From SZAS-103 sp964640525 (GTDB lineage Bacteria; Pseudomonadota; Gammaproteobacteria; Xanthomonadales; Xanthomonadaceae): a DNA stretch of 64,000 nucleotides. Every line of letters begins with the position of its first letter. Position 1 is the first letter of the stretch. The stretch lies in NCBI GenBank assembly GCA_964640525.1, contig CAZXGS010000003.1, positions 56,873 to 120,872 on the forward strand, written 5' to 3'. Below the pieces are notes generated by a model, which worked only from the letters and a program-made list of their open reading frames with translations, was not told where the DNA came from and did no database searches. Made by a program: the position numbers and the translations under genes. Below, piece by piece: positions 32,797 through 41,740 of this stretch.

Positions 32797-35292
32797 TTAC
32801 TTCGCCTTCTTGGTGGCGACCTTTCGTGTGGAGAGCTTTTTCGATGCGGTCTGGCCGGCGGCGGCCTTGCGCACCGCGGGCGTCTTCGTCACGGCCTTGC
32901 CCGTCTTGGGGGGTGCGGTCTTTTTGACCGGCGCTTTTGCCGCGGGCGCGGTCTTCTTCGCCGCCTTGGCGGGCGCGGCCTTGCGCGCGAAACGCCCGCG
33001 TGCCGGGCGCGCGGGCGCTTTGGCGAGAATCTCCTCGCACTCGGCCAGGCTCAACGAGCCCGGCTCGCGATCCTTCGGAATCTTGCCGTTCTTCTCGCCA
33101 TCGGTGATGTACGGACCGAAACGGCCATTGAGGATTTCGACCGGGCTGCCGTCGAACTTGCGGATGATGCGGTTGGCCAGGAACGCCTCGCGCTCACGCA
33201 CCAGATGCAGCGCGCGCGCGAAGTCGATGGTGTAGGGGTCGTCGTCCTTGCCCAGCGAGGCATAGGTCGCGCCGCGCTTGGCGAACGGGCCGAAGCGGCC
33301 GATCGCCACCGTGACCGGCTCGCCTTCCTCCTCGCCCAGTGTGCGCGGCAGCAGGAACAGCGCCAGCGCATCCTCCAGGCCGATCGTGTGCATGCTCTGG
33401 CCGGGGCGCAGGCTGGCGAATTTCGGTTTGTCCTCGTCTTCCTTGCGGCCGATCTGCGCGAACGGCCCGAAGCGCCCCAGGCGCACGCTGACCGGCTTGC
33501 CGGATTTCGGATCGGTGCCCAGCTCGCGCGCGCCGGTGGCGTCGCCGCGATCCACTGAGCCGGTCTTCTCGTCCACCAGCGCCTTGAACGGTTCCCAGAA
33601 CCGGCGCATCAGCGGCACCCAGTCCTCCTCGCCGCGGCTGACCGCGTCCAGTTCGTCTTCGAGCTTGGCGGTGAAGTCGTAATCGACGTACTGGGAAAAA
33701 TGGCTGGACAGGAACTTGCTGACCGCGCGGCCGACGTCGGTGGGGCGGAAACGGCGGCTGTCCAGCTCGACGTACTTGCGGAACAGCAGGGTCTGGATGA
33801 TCGCCGCGTAGGTGGAGGGCCGGCCGATGCCGTATTCCTCCAGCGCCTTGACCAGCGAGGCTTCCGAAAAGCGCGGCGGCGGTTCGGTGAAATGCTGCTC
33901 GGTGCGGATGCCGGCCAGCGGGATGCGATCGCCGGCCTTCATCGGCGGCAGCTTGCGGCCTTCGTCCTCGTCCTCGGCCGCCTTGCTGTCGCGGCCTTCC
34001 TCGTACACCGCCAGAAAGCCCGGATCGACGACCGTCGTTCCGCTGGCGCGGAAACCGTGCGCCTGCCCGCAGGCCAGCTCGACGGTGACGGTGTTGAGGG
34101 TGGCCGGCACCATCTGGCTGGCCACCGCGCGCTTCCAGATCAGCTCGTACAGGCGGCGCTCGTCGTCGGAGAGGTGGCGCGCGATCGCGGCCGGGGTGTG
34201 CAGGGCCGAGGTCGGGCGGATCGCCTCGTGGGCTTCCTGCGCGTTCTTGGACTTGGTCTTGTACAGGTTGGGCTTGTCCGGCAGCGCGCCGTTGCCGTAA
34301 TCGCGCGCGATCACCGCGCGCAGCTCCGCCAGCGCTTCGTCGGACAGGTGGGTGGAATCGGTACGCATGTAGCTGATCAGGCCGACCGTGCCTTCCTCGC
34401 CCAGGGCGATGCCTTCGTACAGCTTCTGCGCCACCTGCATGGTCTTGCGGGTGGTGAAGCCGAGTTTGCGCGCGGCTTCCTGTTGCAAGGTGGAGGTGAT
34501 GAACGGCGGCGCCGGGCGGCGCTTGCGCTCCTTGCTGGCGACCTCGGTCACCTGCAGCGCGCCGTTCGCCGCCTTGAGCAACTTCTCGCGCGCGGCGTGC
34601 GCACCGCCGGCATCGGTCAGGGTGAACTGTTCGACCTTGTGCCCGTCGAGCTTGACCAGGCGCGCGCTGAATGCCTGCTTCGGATGGGCGAGATCGGCGT
34701 CCATCGACCAGTACTCGCGCGCCACGAAGGCCTCGATGGCCTCCTCGCGCTCGACGATCATGCGCAGCGCCGGCGACTGCACGCGCCCGGCCGACAGCCC
34801 GGACTGGACCTTGCGCCACAACACCGGCGAGAGGTTGAAGCCGACCAGGAAGTCCAGCGCGCGCCGCGCCTGCTGGGCATTGACCAGGTCGGCGGCGATG
34901 GCGCGCGGGTGCGCGACCGCTTCCTTGATCGCGCGCGGAGTGATCTCGGTGAACACCACTCGGTGCAGCTTGCGATCCTTGAGCAGGCCGCGCTCCTTCA
35001 GGATCTCGGCGACATGCCAGGAAATCGCCTCGCCCTCGCGGTCCGGGTCGGTCGCAAGATAAAGCCCCTCGGCGGCCTTGGCGGCCTTGGCGATCGCCTC
35101 GACGTGCTTCTCGTTCTTGTCGATGGTCTCGTAGCGCATGGCGAAATCGCGCCCGGTATCGACCGCGCCTTCCTTCGGCACCAAGTCGCGGACGTGGCCG
35201 TAGCTGGCCAGGACGGTGAAGTCCTTGCCGAGGTACTTGTTGATCGTCTTGGCCTTGGCGGGCGATTCGACGATGAGCAGGTTTTTGGCCAT
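32797..35292 (-). CDS. topA: DNA topoisomerase I
   Basis: 831 residues. The TOPRIM domain opens with VESPAKAKTI and has LATDPDREGEAISWH with its DxD metal site. The active-site tyrosine is in SYMRTDSTHLS. Instead of tetracysteine zinc fingers, the C-terminus has repeats of the RFGPF type (VRLGRFGPFAQIG, VAIGRFGPFAKRG, ILNGRFGPYITDG) and ends in a Lys/Ala/Pro-rich histone-like tail of about 75 residues. It relaxes negative supercoils. The position between tsaC and smg/dprA is the family's usual neighbourhood, here interrupted by two toxin-antitoxin pairs. Confidence 0.95.
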   Translation of the reverse strand: MAKNLLIVESPAKAKTINKYLGKDFTVLASYGHVRDLVPKEGAVDTGRDFAMRYETIDKNEKHVEAIAKAAKAAEGLYLATDPDREGEAISWHVAEILKERGLLKDRKLHRVVFTEITPRAIKEAVAHPRAIAADLVNAQQARRALDFLVGFNLSPVLWRKVQSGLSAGRVQSPALRMIVEREEAIEAFVAREYWSMDADLAHPKQAFSARLVKLDGHKVEQFTLTDAGGAHAAREKLLKAANGALQVTEVASKERKRRPAPPFITSTLQQEAARKLGFTTRKTMQVAQKLYEGIALGEEGTVGLISYMRTDSTHLSDEALAELRAVIARDYGNGALPDKPNLYKTKSKNAQEAHEAIRPTSALHTPAAIARHLSDDERRLYELIWKRAVASQMVPATLNTVTVELACGQAHGFRASGTTVVDPGFLAVYEEGRDSKAAEDEDEGRKLPPMKAGDRIPLAGIRTEQHFTEPPPRFSEASLVKALEEYGIGRPSTYAAIIQTLLFRKYVELDSRRFRPTDVGRAVSKFLSSHFSQYVDYDFTAKLEDELDAVSRGEEDWVPLMRRFWEPFKALVDEKTGSVDRGDATGARELGTDPKSGKPVSVRLGRFGPFAQIGRKEDEDKPKFASLRPGQSMHTIGLEDALALFLLPRTLGEEEGEPVTVAIGRFGPFAKRGATYASLGKDDDPYTIDFARALHLVREREAFLANRIIRKFDGSPVEILNGRFGPYITDGEKNGKIPKDREPGSLSLAECEEILAKAPARPARGRFARKAAPAKAAKKTAPAAKAPVKKTAPPKTGKAVTKTPAVRKAAAGQTASKKLSTRKVATKKAK

Positions 35293-35440
35293 GTAAACAG
35301 ACAGCTCCGCTTTGCCGGAGATCGGGTGGATGAATCCGTGACGATCCCGGCCCGCAGGACTGCCCCTATATTCATTAAGGCATCACGAAAGCCGCAGCTG
35401 TCAAGCCGGGCACCAGCAAGACGTTCGATCGCTGTTTGCG

Positions 35441-35608
35441 TCACCCGCCGTAGCGGGCAAGGAAATCGGCCGGCCTGATAAAAGGGTAGCAGTCGGCGAG
35501 GACGAGCAGGTCCTTGTCGCCCGTGACCGGATAGTCGATTTTGGCGACCCACAAGATGAGCAGGTCTGATTGGTCGCCGACTTTGCGCAACTGCGGGTCA
35601 ACCGGCAA
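35441..35608 (-). pseudogene. C-terminal fragment of a PIN-domain toxin
   Basis: In one frame the minus strand reads YPVTGDKDLLVL then FIRPADFLARYGG and stops at 35441. This is the usual end of PIN-domain proteins (VTGDKDLL with the catalytic Asp, then a FL-ending helix). No start belongs to it, and its upstream end overlaps the stop of the intact VapC gene in another frame. It appears to be a leftover from an older toxin gene. Confidence 0.55.
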
Positions 35609-35993
35609 CAAGTGTCTTGGCTATCCCGGGGAATGCCTTCAGGAGTTTTGCATCCATGGTCACCAGCTTGATGCCGAGCGCCTGTGCCACGGCGACAAAC
35701 TCGCAATCATAGGCGGAGCAATCACTGGCTCGCACCAGTTCCAGCACATGTCTGGAGTCGGGCTCGTGCTCCGCGCCGGCGAGCAAAGCCTCGGCTTCGC
35801 GCTGAATGACGTGGGCTTGTTCGAACTGGAGCTTGCCGCGGCGCAGGTATCCGGCAAGGATGTTGCGAAATTCACTCCGCCACAGCAGCGGCGCATTCCA
35901 GTCGGAGTCGTGTTCGTGCAAGCGCTCCGCCGCATCGGTGTGCGCGCTCGGCAGGTAGAAGTAAGCCAGTACATTCGTGTCCACGACGATCAT
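35598..35993 (-). CDS. PIN-domain ribonuclease toxin (VapC/FitB-like)
   Basis: 131 residues. The acidic residues of the PIN active site are in VVDTNVLAY, LLWRSEFRN, SAYDCEFVA and VTMDAKLLKAF. Such toxins cleave tRNA or rRNA when the antitoxin is lost. Its ATG at 35993 overlaps the antitoxin stop by four bases, as usual for these pairs. Confidence 0.9.
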   Translation of the reverse strand: MIVVDTNVLAYFYLPSAHTDAAERLHEHDSDWNAPLLWRSEFRNILAGYLRRGKLQFEQAHVIQREAEALLAGAEHEPDSRHVLELVRASDCSAYDCEFVAVAQALGIKLVTMDAKLLKAFPGIAKTLVAG

Positions 35994-36238
35994 CGACGGC
36001 CTTCGCGCTTGAATGCGTCGATCTCCATTGCGTCGAAGCGTTGGTTTCCGCCCATACTCGCTCGCAATGCGCGGGCGCGGGCGCGCCGTTCACTTGACGG
36101 GATCCTGGTGGGGACGAGGACGGCCTCCAGGCACACGATCGCTTCGCTGTTCAGGCTGCGACGGTGCAGTCCTGCAGCAATCTTCAAGCGTTCGTACACG
36201 GCGTCGGGGATGTTCTTGAGTGTCAGCGTGGTGGGCAT
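35990..36238 (-). CDS. Ribbon-helix-helix antitoxin (FitA/VapB-like)
   Basis: 82 residues. TLTLKNIPDAVYERLKIAAGLHRRSLNSEAIVCLE is the FitA-type ribbon-helix-helix DNA-binding part, followed by a C-terminal tail expected to block the PIN toxin. ATG 36238 has AGAGG eight bases upstream. It is preceded by a good promoter with a palindrome overlapping the -10, consistent with autorepression. Confidence 0.87.
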   Translation of the reverse strand: MPTTLTLKNIPDAVYERLKIAAGLHRRSLNSEAIVCLEAVLVPTRIPSSERRARARALRASMGGNQRFDAMEIDAFKREGRR

Positions 36239-36251
36239 GGCGCACCTCTTT

Positions 36252-36286
36252 GAAACCATTTTGGTTTCCTTCTGGTTCTACGTCAA
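36252..36286 (-). promoter_or_regulatory. Toxin-antitoxin promoter with palindromic operator
   Basis: On the minus strand TTGACG (36286-36281) and CAAAAT (36263-36258) are separated by 17 bases. The perfect palindrome GAAACCA-TTT-TGGTTTC at 36252-36268 covers the -10 box. Ribbon-helix-helix antitoxins bind such sites, so this is the probable autoregulatory operator. Confidence 0.65.
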
Positions 36287-36485
36287 GCGATTCATGCGGG
36301 GTGCGGCGAGGCCCGACCGTCCAAGTCGACGACGTTGCACGGCGCGGTGGCGCTTCGTCATCCCGACACCCATGGGATGGGCGTCTCGTTGAGACTCAAA
36401 GGCCTGACGAAAGCTGAGTTGTCAGGTCGGTCGTCCGAATGACCCTGTGCCACACTGATCCCGTGTCGGATTGACGGAGCACGAC

Positions 36486-36698
36486 ATGGCCAAGCTCACC
36501 TTGAGCCTGGACGACGATCTCCTGCAGAAGGCGCGTGAGGCCGCTTTGCGTGAGCACCGGTCGGTCAACGCGTTGGTTCGCGAATTCCTGGTCCGCCATG
36601 TGGATGCCAGGAGCCGCCGGCTCGATGCACTCGATGCGCTCGATGGCGTGGCCCGGCGCAGCAAATCGCGCAGCAGCGGCGACTGGTCGCGGGAGTAG
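36486..36698 (+). CDS. Ribbon-helix-helix antitoxin of the second pair
   Basis: 70 residues beginning MAKLTLSLDDDLLQKAREAAL, a ribbon-helix-helix strand and first helix, then SVNALVREFLVRHV as second helix and a short basic tail. GGAG stands six bases before the ATG. The PIN toxin gene follows after 17 bases. It faces away from the first toxin-antitoxin pair. Confidence 0.8.
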   Translation: MAKLTLSLDDDLLQKAREAALREHRSVNALVREFLVRHVDARSRRLDALDALDGVARRSKSRSSGDWSRE

Positions 36699-36715
36699 TT
36701 GCACAAGGGTTGAGC

Positions 36716-37153
36716 ATGCGCGTCTTCATCGATTCCAATCTGTGGGCTTACCGGCTGGACCGTCGCGAGCCTGACAAGTCGCGCCGGATCGCGCGCTGGC
36801 TGCGCGAGGTGGCCGGCGAGCACGAAATCGTCGTCAGTACGCCGGTGCTGATCGAACTGCGCGCTGTGCTCACCGGGAAGGTCAAGCCGGCGCTTTCGGC
36901 CCGCGACACCCGCGCTGCCCTGGATGCGCTGGCGCGCTTCGAGGTGGTGGGCAGCGACGCCAACCTGGTGCTGGATGCCGTCGCGCTCGCACGAACCGAA
37001 CCATTGGCGTGGTTGGATGCGTTGACCGTCGAGGCCGCGATCCGCAGCGGTTGCGAGCGCCTGTTCAGCGAAGATCTTGGCCACGGGTGCCGGTTCGGGC
37101 GATTGACCGTGCACAATCCCTTCGTGGCGGACGAGGCGGAGCGGAGAGCCTGA
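36716..37153 (+). CDS. PIN-domain toxin of the second pair
   Basis: 145 residues. FIDSNLWAY, PVLIELRAVL, WLDALTVEAA and CERLFSEDLGHG contain the conserved acidic positions of a PIN ribonuclease, with LTVHNPF at the end. A TTG at 36710 in frame is a possible earlier start; I prefer the ATG at 36716 as it directly precedes the first strand. The ribbon-helix-helix gene just upstream makes it a VapC-like toxin. Confidence 0.85.
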   Translation: MRVFIDSNLWAYRLDRREPDKSRRIARWLREVAGEHEIVVSTPVLIELRAVLTGKVKPALSARDTRAALDALARFEVVGSDANLVLDAVALARTEPLAWLDALTVEAAIRSGCERLFSEDLGHGCRFGRLTVHNPFVADEAERRA

Positions 37154-37292
37154 CGTTTCGCTCCTCCAGGCTACAGAATGCGGGCGCCTCGCATGAATTC
37201 GTGGCGCGCAAGGCACGGCGCGAAGCCTCATGAGGCGGTGCCGGAAATCCCTGCGACCATGATGGCGACCGCGGCTGAAGCAGCCTGCATCG

Positions 37293-37772
37293 TCAGTGCA
37301 GCGGCTCGGGCTCGTCCCCCAACATCTGGCATTCCAGCCACGCGTAGGCCGCCTCGGCGCCGGGCTGGTTGAACAGGACCATCAGCACCACCCACTTGAG
37401 GTCGTCCTGGTCGAGTTCGTCCTGGTCGAGCGCCATCACCCGGTCGATCACCAGCTCGCGCTGGGCGGCGTCGAGGACGCCCTGCTGTTCGAGGAACATC
37501 AGCAGTCCCAGGGTCTCGGTGTCGAACTTGGCCCGTTCCGCGTCGACGTACAGTCGAACCGGTCCGGCCACGCCATGCGGCGCGCCCGCGGCCGGTCGCT
37601 GCCGCGAGAGCCCGTCGAGCCAGTCGAAGGCCTTGTGGATTTCGGTGGAAGAAAAACCGGCCTGGAGCAGGCCGTTCTGCAGGGAGTCGCGATCCGTGAC
37701 CGCCTCGGGGTCTTCGTAGAAATAGTGCTCGAACAGGTACAGCAGGACGTCCAGTATGGATTCTTCTTTCAT
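37293..37772 (-). CDS. smg: Smg family protein (DUF494)
   Basis: 159 residues. MKEESILDVLLYLFEHYFYED opens the protein, FDWLDGL and KFDTETLGLLMFLEQQGVLDAAQREL follow, and EAAYAWLECQML ends it, as in the Smg family. The function is unsettled; the gene is conserved next to dprA and topA. It starts 45 bases after dprA on the same strand. Confidence 0.9.
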   Translation of the reverse strand: MKEESILDVLLYLFEHYFYEDPEAVTDRDSLQNGLLQAGFSSTEIHKAFDWLDGLSRQRPAAGAPHGVAGPVRLYVDAERAKFDTETLGLLMFLEQQGVLDAAQRELVIDRVMALDQDELDQDDLKWVVLMVLFNQPGAEAAYAWLECQMLGDEPEPLH

Positions 37773-37817
37773 GCATCCAGGCCTGCGCACGCGGGCGCGG
37801 TGGTTGGGGCTGCGGGA

Positions 37818-38963
37818 CTACCTCCTGGCGTACCGGCCGTGCTGCGCGGTCACCCGACCTTGCAACTCCATGAGCAAGAGCATGGAGGACAGTTGCGCCA
37901 CCGTCAATCCTGTGCGCTCGACGAGCACGTCCAGGGACACCGGGTCGTGGCCCAAGGCTTCCAGCACGCGGGCGTGGTCCGGATCGTCCTCGGGCGGTGG
38001 CGTGCCACACGCGCGCGGCAGTTCCGGTTCGCCATCGGCCTGCAGGCGCAGGCGCAGGGCGTGGGCCAGCCCGGCGGCAACCGGGCCCAGTGTGGCGATC
38101 ACTTCACGCGCGTCCTCCACCAGTGCCGCGCCTTGGCGAATCAAGCGGTGGCAGCCGCGGGCCAGCGGGTTGTGGATCGATCCGGGCACCGCGAACACCT
38201 CGCGTCCGGCCTCGACGGCCTGGCGCGCGGTGATAAGCGCGCCGCTGCGGTCGGCAGCCTCGATCACCAGCGTACCCAGGGCCAGGCCCGCGATGATGCG
38301 GTTGCGGCGCGGAAAGTTCTCGCGTTGCGGAGGCGTTCCGGGCAGCAACTCGCTCACGATCGCACCGTGTTCCCGGATGCGCGCCGCCAGTCGCGCGTGT
38401 CCGCGCGGATAGACGACATCGGTGCCGGTACCGACCACCGCGACGGTCGGCAAGTCGGCCTCGAGCGTGGCCAAATGCGCCGCGGCATCCACGCCTTCGG
38501 CCAAACCGCTGGTGACGACCAGGCCCGACCCAGCCAGCGCACGCGAGAAATTGCGCGCGTTGTCGATTCCGCCCGCGGTGGCGTGGCGACTGCCGACAAC
38601 GGCGACCTGTGGATGCCAGAGCAGTCCCGGTTCCCCGGCAACGAAGATTGCCGCCGGCGGGCTGGCGATCTTGCGCAGCAGCGCGGGGTAGTCCGGATCG
38701 TCCCACCCGATCAGGAAGTGCCCGTCCTGCTCCAGCCAGGCGAGGTCGGCGGGGGCGATCCGCGCCGCAGCAGGCCGCGCGGCCAGCGCGGTCGCATCGG
38801 CACCTGCCGCCTTCCATGCCGCCGCGGGGGCGTCCAGCGCAGCGGTGGCGCTACCGGTCGCCGCAACCAGTTTGCGCAACGCAGATGCGGCAACGCCCGC
38901 GCGGATCAGGGCGATCCAGGCGCGGGCGTTGTCGGTGGCACCGGCGGCAGTCATCGCCGCCAT
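37818..38963 (-). CDS. dprA: DNA processing protein DprA
   Basis: 381 residues. The Rossmann-like core has VAVVGSRHATAGG, SGLAEGVDAAAH, VVGTGTDVVYPRGH and FPRRNRIIAGLALGTLVIEA, the defining DprA motifs. A winged-helix part forms the C-terminus (VLEALGHDPVSLDVLVERTGL). DprA loads RecA onto incoming single-stranded DNA in natural transformation. It follows the LysM gene by seven bases. Confidence 0.94.
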   Translation of the reverse strand: MAAMTAAGATDNARAWIALIRAGVAASALRKLVAATGSATAALDAPAAAWKAAGADATALAARPAAARIAPADLAWLEQDGHFLIGWDDPDYPALLRKIASPPAAIFVAGEPGLLWHPQVAVVGSRHATAGGIDNARNFSRALAGSGLVVTSGLAEGVDAAAHLATLEADLPTVAVVGTGTDVVYPRGHARLAARIREHGAIVSELLPGTPPQRENFPRRNRIIAGLALGTLVIEAADRSGALITARQAVEAGREVFAVPGSIHNPLARGCHRLIRQGAALVEDAREVIATLGPVAAGLAHALRLRLQADGEPELPRACGTPPPEDDPDHARVLEALGHDPVSLDVLVERTGLTVAQLSSMLLLMELQGRVTAQHGRYARR

Positions 38964-38970
38964 CGATGCA

Positions 38971-40131
38971 TCAGCGGGTGGCGTCCGGGTGCTTGAGCAC
39001 GTCGCCCACGTGCAGGTCCTTGGTGCCGTCCATCACCAAGCCGTAGCTCATCTTGTCGAAGGCGCGGAACACCATCACATGGCCTTCGTACTCATCGGCC
39101 AGCTTGACCCGATCGTAGTCGGCCGCCAGTGCGTTGTGGTGGGCGACATGGTCGACGGCATTGCTGCCGATGCGCCAGATCGAGAACACCGTACCGTTGT
39201 CGATGCCGTCGGCCTTGCCGCCGGAGATGGCGATCACCTCGTGCGGTCCGGACACGGCGATGTTGTCCGGCACGCCAATCACGCGGTAGCGGGTGTAGTC
39301 GGCGGTGGTGGCCTGGAACTTGGGCGCATGCGGGAAGAACTGCAGGTCATATGGCTGCGCTTCCACCGGCACCAGGCGATCGCCTGCACGTACCTCGGCG
39401 CCGCCACCCATCAGCAGCAAGGTGGCCGTCTCGATGCCGTGGCCCTGCGGCCGGGTGACTTGCGCCAGCGACATTTCCTTCAGCTCGGTGCCCAGGTAGT
39501 CCGGCTGGCCCTCGCGGCCGAACGACACGTCCTGCCAGTAATGGTTCCAGTTGGTGCCATTGAGCTTGTTGCCACGGAAGTTCAGATCGTCGCTGCGCAG
39601 TTGGTACTCGCCCGAGCCGCGGTGGTTGCGGCCGTAGGACACGGTGGGGCGGACGATGGCATACATGTCGCCGGCCTGGGCGTTGGGAATGCCGCGGGCG
39701 TAGGCGAGCTGGCCATTGACGACGCGGATCTTGTCCTCTTCCAGCCCGACCACGTAAGGCAGGTCCTTGACCGTGTTGACCACGCGCAGGTTTTTGAGGA
39801 AGTCCTGAACCTCGGACAGCGGGATGGTATCCACCGCCTGGCCGTCACCCATGCCGCGCGAGAGCTCGACGTGCGGCTGGCCGTCGATGTAGCGCAGGTT
39901 GAGCACGTCGCCCGGGTAGATCAGGTGCGGATTGCGCACCTGCGGGTTGGCCTGCCAGATCTCCGGCCACAGCCACGGCTTCTTGAGGAAGCGGGCCGAG
40001 ATATCCCACAGCGTGTCGCCCTTCTTGACGACGTAGGTATCCGGATGGTCGGCGCGCAGATCCGCCGCGACGGCGTAAGTGGCGACGGTCAACAGCGAGG
40101 CGCTCACGAGCGCAAGCATTTTTTTCAGCAT
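38971..40131 (-). CDS. LysM-domain envelope protein
   Basis: 386 residues. A signal peptide (MLKKMLALVSASLLTVATYAVAA) precedes a LysM domain at about residues 33-80: YVVKKGDTLWDISARF and ANPQVRNPHLIYPGDVLNL. The remaining 300 residues form a conserved extension without catalytic motif. It probably binds peptidoglycan in the periplasm; genes of this type precede dprA in many gammaproteobacteria. It diverges from def. Confidence 0.88.
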   Translation of the reverse strand: MLKKMLALVSASLLTVATYAVAADLRADHPDTYVVKKGDTLWDISARFLKKPWLWPEIWQANPQVRNPHLIYPGDVLNLRYIDGQPHVELSRGMGDGQAVDTIPLSEVQDFLKNLRVVNTVKDLPYVVGLEEDKIRVVNGQLAYARGIPNAQAGDMYAIVRPTVSYGRNHRGSGEYQLRSDDLNFRGNKLNGTNWNHYWQDVSFGREGQPDYLGTELKEMSLAQVTRPQGHGIETATLLLMGGGAEVRAGDRLVPVEAQPYDLQFFPHAPKFQATTADYTRYRVIGVPDNIAVSGPHEVIAISGGKADGIDNGTVFSIWRIGSNAVDHVAHHNALAADYDRVKLADEYEGHVMVFRAFDKMSYGLVMDGTKDLHVGDVLKHPDATR

Positions 40132-40265
40132 GGCGGCTATCTACCTGATTTCCCCGGACAGGTTGACCGCATATTGACCATTTTCCCGCGCCAATTGCAA
40201 GGCCCGGCGCTACAATGGCCCCTTCGCACCTTGCGAGGCGGGCTTTCGCCTCCATCCTGAAGCAC

Positions 40266-40814
40266 ATGGCCAGGTTGACCATCCTCGAGTTTCCCGATCC
40301 GCGGCTGCGTACCGTCGCCCGGCCCGTCGCGCAGGTGGACGACGGCCTTCGCGCGCTGATCGAAGACATGTTCGAGACCATGTACGCCGCGCCCGGCATC
40401 GGCCTTGCGGCCACCCAGGTCGATGTCCACCAGCGCCTGCTGGTGCTGGACGTGTCCGAGCAGGGCAATGCGCCGATGGTGTTCATCAACCCGGAGATCC
40501 TGGAGCGCGACGGCGAGCAGGTCTACCAGGAAGGCTGCCTGTCGGTGCCCGGCATCCACGCCGACGTCCATCGCGCCAACCACATCCGCGTGCGCGCCCT
40601 GGATCGCGACGGCCAGCCGTTTGAAATCGATGCCGAGGGCGTGCTGGCGGTGTGCATCCAGCACGAGATGGATCACCTGGCCGGCAAGTTGTTCGTCGAT
40701 TACCTGTCCCCGCTCAAGCGCGACATGGTGAAGAAAAAACTCGCCAAGGCGCGCAAGGAAGCCGCGGCCAAGGCCGCCGAACAAGGCACGCCTGCGCGCG
40801 CCAGGTCGGCATGA
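40266..40814 (+). CDS. def: Peptide deformylase
   Basis: 182 residues. GIGLAATQVDV, EGCLSVPGI and QHEMDHLAGKLF are the three metal/active-site motifs of bacterial deformylase. It removes the formyl group from nascent proteins. The C-terminal Lys/Ala-rich tail is longer than in E. coli. Its stop overlaps the fmt ATG. Confidence 0.96.
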   Translation: MARLTILEFPDPRLRTVARPVAQVDDGLRALIEDMFETMYAAPGIGLAATQVDVHQRLLVLDVSEQGNAPMVFINPEILERDGEQVYQEGCLSVPGIHADVHRANHIRVRALDRDGQPFEIDAEGVLAVCIQHEMDHLAGKLFVDYLSPLKRDMVKKKLAKARKEAAAKAAEQGTPARARSA

Positions 40815-41740
40815 CCGCCCCGCTGCGGATCGTCTTCGCCGGCACCCCCGAGTTCGCCCTGCCCAGCCTGCGCGCGGCGGCGCGTTTCGGGCAGGTGGTG
40901 GCGGTCTATACCCAGCCCGATCGTCCCGCGGGGCGCGGTCGCCAGCCGGTCGCCTCGCCGGTCAAACAGATGGCGTTGCACAACGGGCTGGAGGTCCGCC
41001 AGCCGTCGAGCTTGCGCGGCGAACAGGCACGGCAGGCGTTGGCCGCGCTCAAGCCCGACCTGATGGTGGTGGTCGCCTACGGACTGCTGTTGCCGCCACG
41101 GATCCTGGCCATCCCGCGTGAGGGCTGCTGGAACGTGCATGCCTCGCTGCTGCCGCGCTGGCGCGGCGCCGCGCCGATCCAGCGCGCCATCCAGGCCGGC
41201 GATGCACGCACCGGCGTGTGCCTGATGCGGATGGATGCCGGGCTCGATACCGGGCCGGTGCTGCTGTCGCTGGACACCCCGATCGATGCCGACGACACCG
41301 GCGGCAGCCTGCACAACCGCCTGGCCGAACTGGGCGCCGAAGTGCTCTCCGACGCGCTGACCCTGCTGCGCGCGGGGATGCGCCCGGCGGCCAGGCCGCA
41401 GCCGTCGGCCGGCGTGACCTACGCGCGCAAGCTGGACAAGGCCGAGGCCAGGCTGGATTGGACCCGCCCGGCCGTCGAACTGGCGCGCTGCGTGCGCGCC
41501 TTCCATCCCTGGCCCGTCGCCGAGGCGGTGGTCGACGGCGAGCGCCTGCGCATCCACGAGGCGCGCGCGCTGGCGAGCGATCACGCCGCACCCGCCGGCA
41601 GCGTGCTGGCGGCCAGCCGCGAGGGCCTGGACATCGCCTGCGGCCAGGGTGTGCTGCGCCTGCTGGTGGTGCAGCGCGACGGTGGACGCGCCCTGCCCGT
41701 GGCCGAATACCTCAACGCCCGCGCATCGCGCAAGGCGTGA
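40811..41740 (+). CDS. fmt: Methionyl-tRNA formyltransferase
   Basis: 309 residues. IVFAGTPEFALPSL begins the formyltransferase domain, NVHASLLPRWRGAAPIQRAI carries the catalytic Asn and His, and RMDAGLDTGPVL the aspartate. The C-terminal OB-like domain (AFHPWPVAEA onwards) binds the acceptor stem. It is overlapped at both ends by four bases, in a def-fmt-rsmB operon. Confidence 0.96.
   Translation: MTAPLRIVFAGTPEFALPSLRAAARFGQVVAVYTQPDRPAGRGRQPVASPVKQMALHNGLEVRQPSSLRGEQARQALAALKPDLMVVVAYGLLLPPRILAIPREGCWNVHASLLPRWRGAAPIQRAIQAGDARTGVCLMRMDAGLDTGPVLLSLDTPIDADDTGGSLHNRLAELGAEVLSDALTLLRAGMRPAARPQPSAGVTYARKLDKAEARLDWTRPAVELARCVRAFHPWPVAEAVVDGERLRIHEARALASDHAAPAGSVLAASREGLDIACGQGVLRLLVVQRDGGRALPVAEYLNARASRKA

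Noticed and set aside
35293..35440. Promoter-proximal regulatory RNA before topA
   Set aside because: Only a weak CTCCG/CGGAG stem and AT-rich promoter-like bases are present, not enough to support an RNA element.
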